Assembly: GCF_963678635.1 (NCBI RefSeq)
Contig: NC_087069.1
Span: 7,574,633-7,638,632 of the forward strand
Direction: 5' to 3'
Length of the DNA stretch: 64,000 bases
DNA from: Symsagittifera roscoffensis
Lineage: Eukaryota > Xenacoelomorpha > Acoela > Convolutidae
Shown here: piece by piece, positions 20,319-32,060 of the stretch
Numbering within the stretch: position 1 is the stretch's first letter
How the letters are laid out: every line of letters begins with the position of its first letter
Notes under the pieces: generated by a model
Databases searched by the model: none
What the model saw: the letters and a program-made list of their open reading frames with translations, nothing else
Told to the model about the DNA's origin: nothing
Made by a program: the position numbers and the translations under genes

Positions 20319-21990
20319 ATGAACGACCCCTTTGTGGAAAGGATCGCACGAACCCGGACCGACAAAGGGAGGAAAGTTTCAGGCGGAATGTTTGAAACCA
20401 GGAGTCAAAAGTCCTCAGAAGGACAAAAGGCACTTTTAGAAGTAGAGGTCCATCCGGACCCTGCCATGGATGAGAACCGGGAGGGACATGGACCGGAAGA
20501 AAGAGGAAACAGAAGATTGACGAGTTAATCTACTCCGGTAGAACAGGGCCATTATTTTGCCCTTTCCACCGGGACTCTGGACCGAGAAGAGATGTCGAAA
20601 CTCTCCGTCATCTCTAATGAAAACTGTGCCGAATACAAGATCACCCACAGACAACACCATGATGCATGGCGAGACGGAGAAACCGGCAACGTCCTCATCG
20701 TTTTCAGAAAGAGTGAAGAACAATTTCGGAAACTTCTTTCCATTTACCATGGGAACGGGTACGGGCGATGAAGCAAAAACCCAGGAAGAGGAGGACGATG
20801 ACGAGCAAGATGACTCCGGATCTCAACTCAGCCTCATTAGTTCGACTCAGGAGAAGGACGCATACACCTATAGAGAGACTGGCCCAATGGACCAATTTGA
20901 TATAGTCAGGACACTAAGCAAGACCACAAACAGATAAGGCCAGTCAGGATACTTTGAGACAATGACGAGTTCGGAGATGCAAACTGGGAGGAACAGAATT
21001 ACGGGGCTATGTAACCCACCTGCGGTTACAGGAGTAGATCCTGAAGAGACGTCGAGGCAGAGAACCAAGACCCGAGTCTCGACCAGCACCAAGCTACCTG
21101 GAACCGACAGGGTGACGCCGCCACTTGTGATGCCGCCACTTGTGACGCCATTAGTGGATAACGGAGAATCAATCGAAGATGCCTTGACCAACATAGTGGG
21201 CAGCGTAGAAGAACAGAACAAACAGATGTCCTTAAGAATGAGTGAACTAGAAAGGGGAGTCCACGTTGAGAGAGAAAACCTGCGGGAAGAGATATACCGC
21301 AAGAGACAAGAAGTTAGCAGAAGCGAAAAGCTCTTGAAGGAGAGAACGGATGAACACATCGCTAAAAACTTGCCGCGAATGACGATTGAACCTGAGCAGA
21401 GAGAGTTACGATTGAGAGACGGCATGGAAAAGTTGAGAATTCAACAAGAGCAGACTCTTGGGACTCTTGACACGAAGATAGACGCGATGATGGGAGGCGA
21501 ACTTAGGCTAGCGTGGATAGGTTGGATGGGCCACTAGGCAGCAGGAGTGGAACGAAGAATGGGGAACCGAATTCGGGAGAACCCAGCAGGGAGTCGAAAG
21601 TGAACTCATTGAGCAACCGAATAGGAGAAGGGCACATGAATCCACTGTAGGAAGAGGCAGCTCATCCAGCTATGCTACAGGGGACATTAGGCCACGGGGC
21701 CCAAACATCAGAGGAAGTTCAACTGGCAACAGACCGACCTCAAACGAACGATTACGCAAGATACACATGCGACTGGGAGATGTGATTCCATGAACTGCAG
21801 TCATGTGAATCAAGGAACAAGTCAACCCAGCGATTCGGACAGGAGGCAAAATCCAGAGCCCTTAGCAAGGGGCAATGATGCTCAACCGGGGCATTCAAGA
21901 GGCGCTACATCAATGACTACAGCCTTTGAACCTCTGAACAGGTCTTTGGAAACATTCCTAGCGAGGTTATCTAGAACCAATGAACGCAGT
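20319..21990 (+). pseudogene. Gag-like coiled-coil reading frame, broken and 3'-truncated
   Basis: An ATG at 20319 starts MNDPFVERIARTRTDKGRK; an in-frame TAA at 20526-20528 interrupts it and the same frame continues (GHYFALSTGTLDREEMSKL) to a TGA near 20768. A third frame, 20962-21537, has a clear coiled coil (VEEQNKQMSLRMSELERG, then LREEIYRKRQEVSRSEKLL). A further frame change leads to an Arg/Gly/Ser-rich piece and then 21790-22002 with RSLETFLARLSRTNERSE. The composition is GC-richer than the flanks and like that of the 8.4-16.1 kb island. The order (basic N-terminus, coiled coil, R/G/S-rich linker) fits an LTR-element Gag, but no capsid or zinc knuckle is left because it stops at the junction with element 2. 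Gag identity is inference. Confidence 0.5.
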
Positions 21991-22215
21991 GAGATTGAAT
22001 GAAATTCTGTGACTGAAATTTAGACTTTGTCCTTTTTGGTTTGGGTATGGTTTGTTCAATTGACATGTAATGCAATCAATGAATAATACTTTTATCCAAA
22101 TTGGTGCATTTGGGAAATAAACATTTTGTATAAAATTTGAACATCTTTTTTTTTCTGCTCCTGAGTGTCCTTTATTGTGTAAAAAGTGAGTGATATGAAA
22201 AGCTATAAGCATCAT
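21990..22215 (-). pseudogene. Integrase zinc-binding domain of element 2, truncated
   Basis: The minus strand encodes HFLHNKGHSGAEK, then W.KVLFIDCITCQLNK, giving the H-x-H and C-x2-C halves of the H2C2 domain at the N-terminus of Ty3/gypsy integrase. The sequence ends about 30 residues later against unrelated plus-strand sequence near 21990, so the catalytic core with D-D-E is missing and the copy cannot insert. Confidence 0.85.
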
Positions 22216-23000
22216 ACTTAAAGGTAGGCAAGGTGCTTTGATATCAGATGTTTGGTATTCTAGAATATCTGTGTTTTCGCTGATAGAGATATTGTTAAAT
22301 TTTCTGAAGGGTTTTATTTCCTAGAATGGTGATATCGGCTTCAAATGACTTGGTTTTATATTTGTGCCACAATTTTAATTGTCTAATGACTGGGTCAAAA
22401 TTTTTATGTTTCTGTAATAATTCGACTGTTATTTTTTCTGTTATTGGGAGAAAAGTATTTTGAATTTCTATTTTCGATAGAAGTATTGTATCTAGTGGGT
22501 CATGACGGTTAAAAACATGGTTTATTGTATTTTTGAGTCATTTTTTAGTGGGCCTGATAAATTTATATTATCAGTGAGGTTTTCTGTTTCTAAAGGGAAG
22601 ATATCTTTTTTTTATTTTATTTTTATTTGATTAGTTTTTGTTGTGTGTTGTTTTTAATCCAAGAAGAGTATGGTATCGGTTTGAATGTAGATTTTCCTAG
22701 TAGGTCTACTTCGTAGTGAATGTTTTGACAATCTAGATATAGTGGGAAAGATTGTAGATTTTTTATTTGTGATTGGTCAATGTCAATTGTTACTGCATGT
22801 TTGTATTTTATTCTTGTTGAGGTTTCATCTTGTGCAAGCAAAAGTTTTTTTTTAAGGTGTTTCAACTGTTGTTTTTCTAGTTAAATTTTCAGGTGGTGTA
22901 TTTTTACTGAGAGTATCGGGTAGTGCGCGTTTTTTTCCTGCTGCCCAAACTATATGTAAGCTTAGGAACTTCAATAAATTTAGTTGAAATCTATAAGCTC
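22216..23000 (-). pseudogene. Element 2: RNase H end and RNase H-integrase connection
   Basis: Near 22900-22970 the minus strand reads WAAGKKRALPDTLSR, the usual end of gypsy RNase H. Downstream (22623-22865) is a peptide with QSFPLYLDCQNIHYEVDLLG in the region between RNase H and integrase. Several frame breaks are present. Confidence 0.75.
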
Positions 23001-24200
23001 TATGGTTTGGTATTGATTTTTGTGTGAAAAGAAAGATTATTGGATTATGATCTGTAAATAAAACTGTTGGATGTTTAGATCCAAGTAGAAAAAATCATAT
23101 TCTGTAAGTGTAATACATCATGGCTGTGCATTTTCTCAAAAGAGTAGAGAGTCTAAGTTCAGCTTGTGTGAATAGTCTAGAGTTTGCGGAACTGAGGTTC
23201 ATTTTATTCGTTCCATTGTGAGATTGCAGTAATGCTGCGCCAATGCCAAAATTTGAAGCATCTCACATTGCATAAATTGGTTGATCTGAATCCGCAATTG
23301 TGTTTGAAGTTTGTTCTGTGAGAAGTTTTTTGATTTCCTTAAGTTGTGTTTGGTGTTCTGTTATCCATTCAAAATTGTTTTGTTGTCCGAAAGGTAGTAA
23401 AATGGTCTTAAGTATAACTGCATTTTATATACGTATTTTATATAAGAAGTTTAAAGTTCCAAGAAGTTCTTGTATTTTTGATTGGAGTTTTTGGACTGCG
23501 TCTACGCGAGATTTTAAGGGAGTTAAAGTGTTTCTTTCTACAATATGTCCAAGGAATTTCACTCGTGTAACAAAAAAACGTGATTTATCAGAGACTGCTT
23601 TCATGTTTTCGTTTGATGATAATTGCTAAGACAATGAGCATTTCGTTTTTTGTTTGTGATTGCATAAAAACATCATTCAAATATGAGATTGCATTTTATT
23701 GAGTACTAATGGTCTGAAAATTTTTACTCATTAAAAGCTGAAAATACTGCTGGTCCTATGGACATTCCATAGAGTAATCTGTTGAGTTTGTATTGTTAAT
23801 TTCCAATAACGAATTGTGTTAATCGTCTGGATTTTTTGTCTAACGGCATTTGATTATGTGCACTATTCATATCTGTTGCTGTGAAATTCTTACAGTTTAT
23901 TTTTGTGAGAATGACTCAATTGGTTCGATAGGCCAACTACATTTAGATTCATCAATGAGTGAAATGAGGTATCTTTCATCTAGAACTATTTTTAATCATT
24001 CTTCTTTTGCTAAAATGGTAACGGGGTTTATGAAAGTGTTACCTTTTGGCTGTTTTTCTTTATTTACTGGAGAATTGATTTCATTTTGTTGATTTCATTT
24101 TGAAAACTGCATCAGGTTTTAAAGGTAAATTTAATGTTGTTTTTACCTTTCCAAAATCAAGTTTAGATGTTGCGTAGTTTTCTGGGTATTTTAATGATAG
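23001..24200 (-). pseudogene. Element 2: reverse transcriptase and RNase H, decayed
   Basis: The sequence is collinear with 1-1200 of element 1 and keeps recognisable blocks, but with several small insertions and deletions. Motif C at 23672-23683 reads YLND instead of YLDD. One of the two catalytic Asp residues is lost, so the enzyme would be dead even without the frameshifts. Confidence 0.88.
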
Positions 24201-25301
24201 GTCAGCTAATTGTTCAAATTGTTTTTGTGTTCTCTGAGAGTGTTGAAAATAAACATTGATAAGAAATTTTGTCGTTCTTCCGTGTATTTTGATATTTGCT
24301 GTTCTTTCGTGTATTTTTGCTGTTCTTCCGTGTTTTTTGGTACCTTACTTGCTCTTTGTTTTTTCAAAACTGCGTCAATTCTTAAAGGTAGGTGAAATGG
24401 TGAATTCTTTTTTCCAACGTCAAATTTAGATGTGGCATACACTGTTGGGTATTTTAATAGTGAATCGGCTAGTTCTTCGCATTCATTCTGTGTTATCTGA
24501 GAGTGCTAAAAATTGAACATTGTCAAGAATATCTGTTGTTCAACTGTATAGTGTGCCATTGTAAATGATGGTTTAAAATACGGTGTTTTTGCGGAACAAT
24601 ATTTGTTTCGTTTTTCATTACTTATTATTTGATTAATTGACATTTCATCGATAAGAATTGTTGATTGACATTTATCTAAAAGTAAAATATTAATTACTCT
24701 ATACGCTGTTTCTTATGCGGGAGAAATTGGTGCGTTAGTTTCACAATAACCTAAAAGACCTAGAGGCAGGATTATTTTAATGGAGAAATGTTAAAAATTT
24801 GTAAAGAAATCATATCTGAATTTGATTCTTTCATGAATTTGGTGAATTAAATTGTTACTCGGAAAAATTTATGAATTGGTCTGAATGCAAGGTCAGATAT
24901 AAAGAGATGTTGTTGATTTTGTAATTTATCATGTTGGCGAACTTGCTCGATTGAGAAGTTATAAATATCACCTGACAGTGATTTCTGGTGTTTCCGTTCC
25001 TGATTGTATATAGGGTAAAATTTAGAGAAAAAGTTGTGTTTTTCATTCTCGTGTAATTATTTTTCATATGAATTCTGCTATTTAAGATATTTATAGTTGG
25101 TATATAGTTAGTAATAAAAGTCATTCCGATGAAATTATGTTGTTTATCTGTGATGTGGAAAATTTGTTTCCATAGTTTGCTCATGAGTTTGTTTTGTTCC
25201 ATTGTTTGAGTGGGAAGAAGGACTTTTGGAAAAATTTGGACTTTTCCATAATTCGTTAAAGTTGATCCTTGTGCGGTTGCTAGTTTGGTTGTCGTTTTGA
25301 A
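24201..25301 (-). pseudogene. Element 2: protease-reverse transcriptase linker
   Basis: Collinear with about 1250-2140 of element 1 (peptides such as YATSKFDVGK at 24400-24442 and HITDKQHNFIGMTFI near 25140 match HITDIKYNIIGIPFI). A small local duplication of a TTCTTCCGTGTATTTT-type segment lies at about 24270-24340. Frames are broken. Confidence 0.75.
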
Positions 25302-27439
25302 GGGTATTGTTTTTGGATGTAGAATTTTTGTTTCATTCCAAGTACAAATGTTGATGATTTTAGATTCCGCTTAAAAAAGCTAGTTCAAGGTCTGGTGTCT
25401 GAAAATGTTTGCATTTTGCTTTTTCTAAAAGAATTTGGATTTTCCAGATTTTTTCTGTAACTGTGGTTCTTTAGGTATATTTTGATAATTGTTCTTTGTG
25501 CTAGAGCATTCTGTGGGTTGTCCTTTTGTTATTTCTTATACTATTACTGTTTTTTTCCTTTGTTTTGTTACTGGTTATAGGTCTTGTATAATAGTTTAAA
25601 AGAAAACGATCATGGTTTTGATAGATATGGGAATATGTTGGTTGTTCGTGTACAATATGTTCGTAGTCAGTTTCAACGTGTATCATGTTAATTGAAATTG
25701 TTTTTTCTGTGTCACTTTTGCTGTCTGAGGACTCGCAACTGATGTGATTCAATCGCAATTCTGTGCTTTCGTTATTGTCAATACCAGGGGGGTTGGTTGA
25801 GTTTCTCCAGTTGTTTGTACCTGATGTAATTGTCTTTGATGTTTAGGTGTACTACTCCTATAATTTTGTTGTGAATTTTGATAACGTGTGTTACTTCTAT
25901 GTGGTGACTCAGAGCACTTTCTTTGTCTATTGTTATAACTTGAATTTCTATTTTGTGAATTATCGCGTGATCTATTTTGATAGTTGTTGTACTTTGATCT
26001 GTGATAGTTTGATCTGTTAATAGAATAGTCACGTGATCTATTATTTTGATATCTAGGATTTCGATCATTTGAATAGTTTCTTTCGCTGTCTGTGGATTCG
26101 CAATTGACCTGATTCAATTGCAATTCTGTGCTTTCGTTATTGTCAATACCGGGGGGACTGGTTGAGTTTCTCCAGTTGTTTGTACCTGATATAATTGTCT
26201 TTGATGTTTAGGTGTACTACTCCTATAATTTTGTTGTTAATTTTGATAACGTGTGTTACTCCTATGTGGTGACTCAGAGTACCTTCTTTGTCTAATGTTA
26301 TAACTTGAATTTCTATTTTGTGAATTATCGCGTGATCTTTTTTGATAGTTGTTTCACTTTGGTCTGTGATAGTTTGATCTGTTAATAGAATAGTCACGTG
26401 ATCTATCATTTTGATATCTAGGATTTCGATCATTTGAATAGTTTCTTTCGCTGTCTGTGGATTCGCAATTGATCTGAATAATCTTAAATAATTTCTATTT
26501 CTATTATGTGAAGAGTTTCTAGATCGATCATTTGATTACTTTCTATTTCTTGGCATCAAACGAAAATTCAGGTCTGTTTGAAGTTGATCTTGAACATAGT
26601 TATTTCGATAGTGACTATTTCGACTGTTTGATCGACTATATTTGTTTTGTGAGAAACTTCCTGAGTTTCTTTGATTTGGTGATCGCCCGCTATAATTTGG
26701 GTTATAAGGTGATTGTTGTGTAGAGTAATTTGAGTTATTTGAAAGTAGTTTTTCTGAACTATTATTACTATGATCGTTTTTGTTGGGTAAATTTTGATCT
26801 TTTTTTCTTGTACTGATGAGTTGATTTATTTGGTTCTCTACGTTTTTGTGGTTTTTTTCGGTTATCATGTTGTTTTTGTCTGCATTCGGCAATGCTGTGT
26901 CCATATCGCCGGCAATAAATACAACATTTTTTGAAAGATGGTTTGGCTTTAAAATTTGGGTTTTTCTCGTAGATGTTCAAGATTTCAGTGATCTTTTCAG
27001 ATAATTCTGTATCAGAGTCGTTGATATTGTTTATTTGTGAAGTAGTGGTTTGGATGTTGTCGATATTTTGTAACCTTAGGTCTTCCGTTTCTTCTAATTT
27101 CACAGTCATTTCTGCTTTTTCTAGTTTATCTACTAGTTTTCTAAAGTGTAAAACTGGTTCTCGGATTAAGGAAGGATGTGATGCTCTCTTTTTTTTGCTA
27201 TTTTTCGCAATTTAGTTGTTGGAGTCATCATGAGGAATTCTGTCATCTTTGTATTTTTATAATCATGAGGATTGAGTGAGTATGCTTTTCGGACTTGTGT
27301 TTCAATTCTTTCTGCAAGTTGTTTGATTGTTTCATTTGGTAGTCTGCGAATCTCATAGCATAAAACTCTTTGATGTTGTTCATTTCATTGTGAATCAAAC
27401 ATTTTTGAGAACTCTTGTGTGAATCTCTTGTGTGAATCT
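25302..27439 (-). repeat. Tandem duplication in element 2, unit 1 (2,138 bp)
   Basis: The unit starts at GGGTATTGTTTTTGGATG (25302), and the same sequence starts again at 27440, an offset of 2,138. It covers the protease remnant, the Asn/Arg-rich linker, one zinc knuckle (CIYCRRYGHSIAEC, 26882-26923) and the capsid C-terminal region. The two units differ at only a few per cent of positions by eye. The protease core around D-S-G-A is deleted (TTTTTTAAGCGGAATC on the minus strand near 25365). Confidence 0.93.
25761..26490 (-). repeat. Nested 365-bp tandem duplication (first pair)
   Basis: The segment starting CTGTGCTTTCGTTATTG at 25761 recurs at 26126, offset 365. It lies in the Asn/Arg/Ser-rich tail after the knuckle (NRSRDYSINRSNYHRSKYN). 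The same pair recurs at 27899 and 28264, exactly 2,138 bases further, so this duplication came first and was then carried along. Confidence 0.9.
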
Positions 27440-29577
27440 GGGTATTGTTTTTGGATGTAGAATTTTCATTTCATTCCAAGTACGAATGTTGATGATTTTA
27501 GATTCCGCTTAAAAAATCTAGTTCAAGGTCTGGTGTCTGAAAATGTTTGCATTTTGCTTTTTCTAAAAGAAGTTGGATTGTCCAGATTTTTTCTGTAACT
27601 GTGGTTCTTTAGGTATATTTTGATAAATGTTCTTTGTGCTAGAGCATTCTGTGGGTTGTCCTTTTGTTATTTCTTATACTATTACTGTTTTTTTCCTTTG
27701 TTTTGTTACTGGTTATAGGTCTTGTATAATAGTTTAAAAGAAAATGATCATGGTTTTGATAGATATGGGAATATGTTGGTTGTTCGTGTACAATATGTTC
27801 GTAGTCAATTTCAACGTGTATCATGTTAATTGAAATTGTTTTTTCTGTGTCACTTTTGCTGCCTGAGGATTCGCAACTGATGTGATTCAATTGCAATTCT
27901 GTGCTTTCGTTATTGTCAATACCAGGGGGGTTGGTTGAGTTTCTCCAGTTGTTTGTACCTGATGTAATTGTCTTTGATGTTTAGGTGTACCACTCCTATA
28001 ATTTTGTTGTGAATTTTGATAACGTGTGTTACTCCTATGTGGTGACTCAGAGTACCTTCTTTGTCTATTGTTAAAACTTGAATTTCTATTTTGTGAATTA
28101 TCGCGTGATCTATTTTGATAGTTGTTATACTTTGATCTGTGATAGTTTGATCTGTTAATAGAATAGTCACGTGATCTATTAATTTGATATCTAGGATTTC
28201 GATCATTTGAATAGTTTCTTTCGCTGTCTGTGGATTCGCAATTGACCTGATTCAATTGCAATTCTGTGCTTTCGTTATTGTCAATACCAGGGAGACTGGT
28301 TGAGTTTCTCCAGTTGTTTGCACCTGATATAATTGTATTTGATGTTTAGGTGTACTACGCCTATAATTTTGTTGTTAATTTTGATAACGTGTGTTACTCC
28401 TATGTGGTGACTCAGAGTACCTTCTTTGTATAATGTTATAACTTGAATTTCTATTTTGTGAATTATCGCGTGATCTTTTTTGATAGTTGTTTCACTTTGG
28501 TCTGTGATAGTTTGATCTGTTAATAGAATAGTCACGTGATTTATCATTTTGATATCTAGGATTTCGATCATTTGAATAGTTTCTTTCGCTGTCTGTGGAT
28601 TCGCAATTGATCTGAATAATCTTAAATAATTTCTATTTCTATTATGTGAAGAGTTTCTAGATCGATCATTTGATTACTTTCTATTTCTTGGCATCAAACG
28701 AAAATTCAGGTCTGTTTGAAGTTGATCTTGAACATAGTTATTTCGATAGTGACTATTTCGACTGTTTGATCGACTATATCTGTTTTGTGAGAAACTTCCT
28801 GAGTTTCTTTGATTTGGTGATCGCCCGCTATAGTTTGGGTTATAAGGTGATTGTTGTGTAGAGTAATTTGAGTTATTTGAAAGTAGTTTTTCTGAACTAT
28901 TATTACTATGATCGTTTTTGTTGGGTAAATTTTGATCTTTTTTTCTTGTACTGATGAGTTGATGTATTTGGTTCTCTATGTTTTTGTGGTTTTTTTTTCG
29001 GTTATCATGTTGTTTTTGTCTGCATTCGGCAATGCTGTGTCCGTATCGCCGGCAATAATTACACCATTTTTTGAAAAAAGGTTTGGCTTTAAAATTTGGG
29101 TTTTTCTCGTAGATGTTCAAGATTTCAGTGATCTTTTCAGATAATTCTGTATCAGAGTCGTTGATATTGTTTATTTGTGAAGTAGTGGTTTGGATGTTGT
29201 CGACATTTTGTAACCTTAGGTCTTCCGTTTCTTCTAATTTCACAGTCATTTCTTCTTTTTCTAGTTTATCTACTAGTTTTCTAAAGTCTAAAACTGGTTC
29301 TCGGATTAAGGAAGGATGTGATGCTCTCTTTTTTTGCTATTTTTTGCAATTTAGTTGTTGGAGTCATCATGAGGAATTCTGTCAGCTTTGTATTTTTTTA
29401 ATCATGAGGATTGAATGAGTATGCTTTTCGGACTAGTGTTTCAATTCTTTCTGCAAGTTGTTTGATTGTTTCATTTGGTAGTCTGCGAATCTCATTGCAT
29501 AAAACTCTTTGATGTTGTTTATTTCATTGTGAGTCAAACATTTTTGAGAACTCTTGTGTGAATCTTTTCCAATCTGA
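27440..29577 (-). repeat. Tandem duplication in element 2, unit 2
   Basis: Second copy of the unit above, with the zinc knuckle CNYCRRYGHSIAEC at 29022-29063 and the same protease-core deletion near 27510. The junction between units (27410-27440) carries a short duplicated CTCTTGTGTGAAT. Unit 2 keeps the longer frame (28674-29249, 191 codons from capsid end through the knuckle). Confidence 0.92.
27899..28628 (-). repeat. Nested 365-bp tandem duplication (second pair)
   Basis: Copies at 27899 and 28264 match those at 25761 and 26126. In all, element 2 has four copies of a segment present once in element 1. Confidence 0.9.
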
Positions 29578-31580
29578 TTTAATTTCTACAGGTAAATGTG
29601 AAAACAATTTTTGCGCTGCGCCGTCAAGTGTGGTTTGGAATAAAGCTGTGACTCCAATTTTAATGAAGCGGTGTATTTACTGGTTCAGGTCCTATATTTA
29701 AAAACAAATTTGATGTGACTGCATTTAGACAATCTTCTACAGAGTATTCAGGATCTGTGCCTGTAAATACCATTAGTGGCTTACTTGATGATATTGATGA
29801 TCCACCATTAGGTATGGATTCATAGTCATCTGTAGTGGCTCTGCGGCATTTAGCATTTGAGAAAAAATTGTAGGTTGACTTTTTGTTATTTCATGTTGTT
29901 ATAAATAATATGGCAGTGGGATTTCGTTACACATTTGAGTTGGTTGGTAGGATTGTGTATTAACTGGGTTTTGTTGTTGAAAGTTGTTGTTGTAAGATGT
30001 TGGGTTATTTTTAGGTTGTCGTGTTTGTTCCTTTAATGAAAATGGTTCGAAAATACCTGGTTGGTCATTTCTGTAAGAACGAGGTCTTTGGCTTGAATAA
30101 AATCGTTAATAATTTTGATAATTGTATTCTTCATCTTCTGATGGAAATAATTTGTTGTATAGTAATAAGTTGATTTCTGGTATGGTTTTTTTATTTTGTT
30201 GAAAAAACGGGTAATTTTCACTTTTTTCTTGTGAGGATCCTGGTTGATCATGAAAATTTACTGAGTTTGAAGTTGTATGTGGCATATTTTGACTTTGTGA
30301 GTATAAGTAACTTTTAGTATTCAATTTAGAAGGTTTTGTTGTTTTTGGTCCACTTACATAGTTATAATTATCTTCTGCAGAATTACTTTTACGTGATGTT
30401 TGTTGTTTGTAGGATGGTTTTGTTAAAGATCGAAACGTTGATTAATTCATTTGCGATTATTTTTGTGCAACAGAGGATGTTACTGTGGATTGTATAACTG
30501 TTTGTTGTTACGTCGGTTTTTTTTTTAGTTTTGAAGTTGTATAATTGCGTTGAATAGGTGAACTGCTTCGTTGTGCTTCTATTTTTGTTATTGTTTCAAC
30601 TATTTCTTTGCTGACAAAATGTGATGAAGGTTGTATATCTTGTTGTGTAAGATTTTTTGTTTCATTTAATTTGTCATTATTTATAAATGTACAGTTTAAA
30701 TTATCATTTCCTGATCTTTGATGGACGAATGAATTGTAGTTCAAAGGTGTTGCGTCAACCAGTAGTGAATACACTCTTACATAATCTTTGTGAATAGAGA
30801 CTGTGCTAATTGCTTGACTTGATATATCTGTTGGTATATTAATAAATGATACATGAGACCATTCAGGGTCCCAAACGTAATCTGATTGTTCTGCTAGTAT
30901 GGTTTCGTCATCTGTAGTTTGTGGTCTAAAAATTTTTCTTGCTTGTGCAAAAAGATCAATATTACGACTATCGACTACGAACAAAGCTAAGATTTTTTGT
31001 AATTCGTGTTTAACATGTTGTGTTATGTCTTTACTTTTTAGATCTTCTCGGATTGCATTAAAATTTTTTGAAAGTGTGTGTTTTTCTTGTCGTACAATCG
31101 TATGTCGAGATGTTTGCAATGGTGAATCGCTTTGAGGTTTTTTCAATTCTAATATAGATAATTAGCTATAGATAAAGAAATTACATCATTTATGAATTTT
31201 GAGTTTGCTCTTTGTGAGTTTTGGTGTTGTATGCTTTTGATGTATTGTGCAAAAACTTTTAAAATTTCAATATCTACGTCATCAGTTTGATTGAGACATC
31301 TTTCATGAAATGCATTTGGTGATTTGATTACTTTTGTGTAGATTCTATGTTGTGATGTGAGACTACATATACTTTTGAGATAGGGGTCACGAAAGTGTCT
31401 TTTGATTTTTACATCAGGGAGTTCCCTTGTGCACGGACTTTTTCATTTTTGGTATAAATTTGCGATTAAATTTTGGCAAAATTGTAGCTTTCTTCGAGCG
31501 TCAGTTAACGAATGTATTAAAAATGAAAGTACTGAGACTTCCAGGTTATCTACATTTCGAAACATTTTTATGCTGTATGA
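29578..31580 (-). pseudogene. Element 2: Gag N-terminal and capsid region, decayed
   Basis: Collinear with 3880-5888 of element 1. The longest open part, 30508-31146 (212 codons), has SDYVWDPEWSHVSF and ISSQAISTVSIHKDY, matching element 1 Gag. At 29710-29735 it reads EDCLNAVT where element 1 has the stop. Frame breaks occur at about 29650, 29830, 30000, 30450 and 31150. Confidence 0.85.
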
Positions 31581-32060
31581 CTGTTAGCGTATAATTTTCA
31601 GTGTGTCTTATTTGTTGATTCCAATTGTACAAACGTAATGGTTTGTTTGTGTAGCAAAATTTTATACTTCGTTTCCCTTTTATTGATGCTGGTGACGTAG
31701 TTTCTGAGTCAGTGAAAAAGATTTGATCGTCATTTTGATGGTTTTGATTTATGAAGTCTTTTAAAATGTGAAGTTCTTGTATTGCAGTTGTTTCTGATTC
31801 TGAGACTGCGTTTCTTCCTTCCGAAAATTTTTTCCTAATAACTTGTTTTTACTTGTTAATAAATTTCTTTTTTACAGTTTGTCTTTTTGTTCTTATGTAC
31901 CCTACTGATTGTCTGTGTGGTGTGATTACGAGGTCGTATCTTTCGTCGTTAATTAAACAGTTGTGTATTATATTTGTTTGTTTGTTTCCTAAATTGTCTC
32001 TTGACATAAGTTTTAGGATGATAGATGCAAAATTTGGATTAGTGATTCTCATATCTTAAA
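31580..32060 (-). pseudogene. Element 2: ORF1 homologue, broken
   Basis: From the ATG at 32050-32052 the frame reads MRITNPNFASIILKLMSR, then NLGNKQT, YDLVITPH and SVGYIRTKRQT as in element 1 ORF1, and stops at 31849. The Ser/Glu-rich second half is recognisable in other frames towards 31640. This shows ORF1 is a family feature and that the original start may be about 14 codons upstream of the ATG kept in element 1. Confidence 0.8.
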
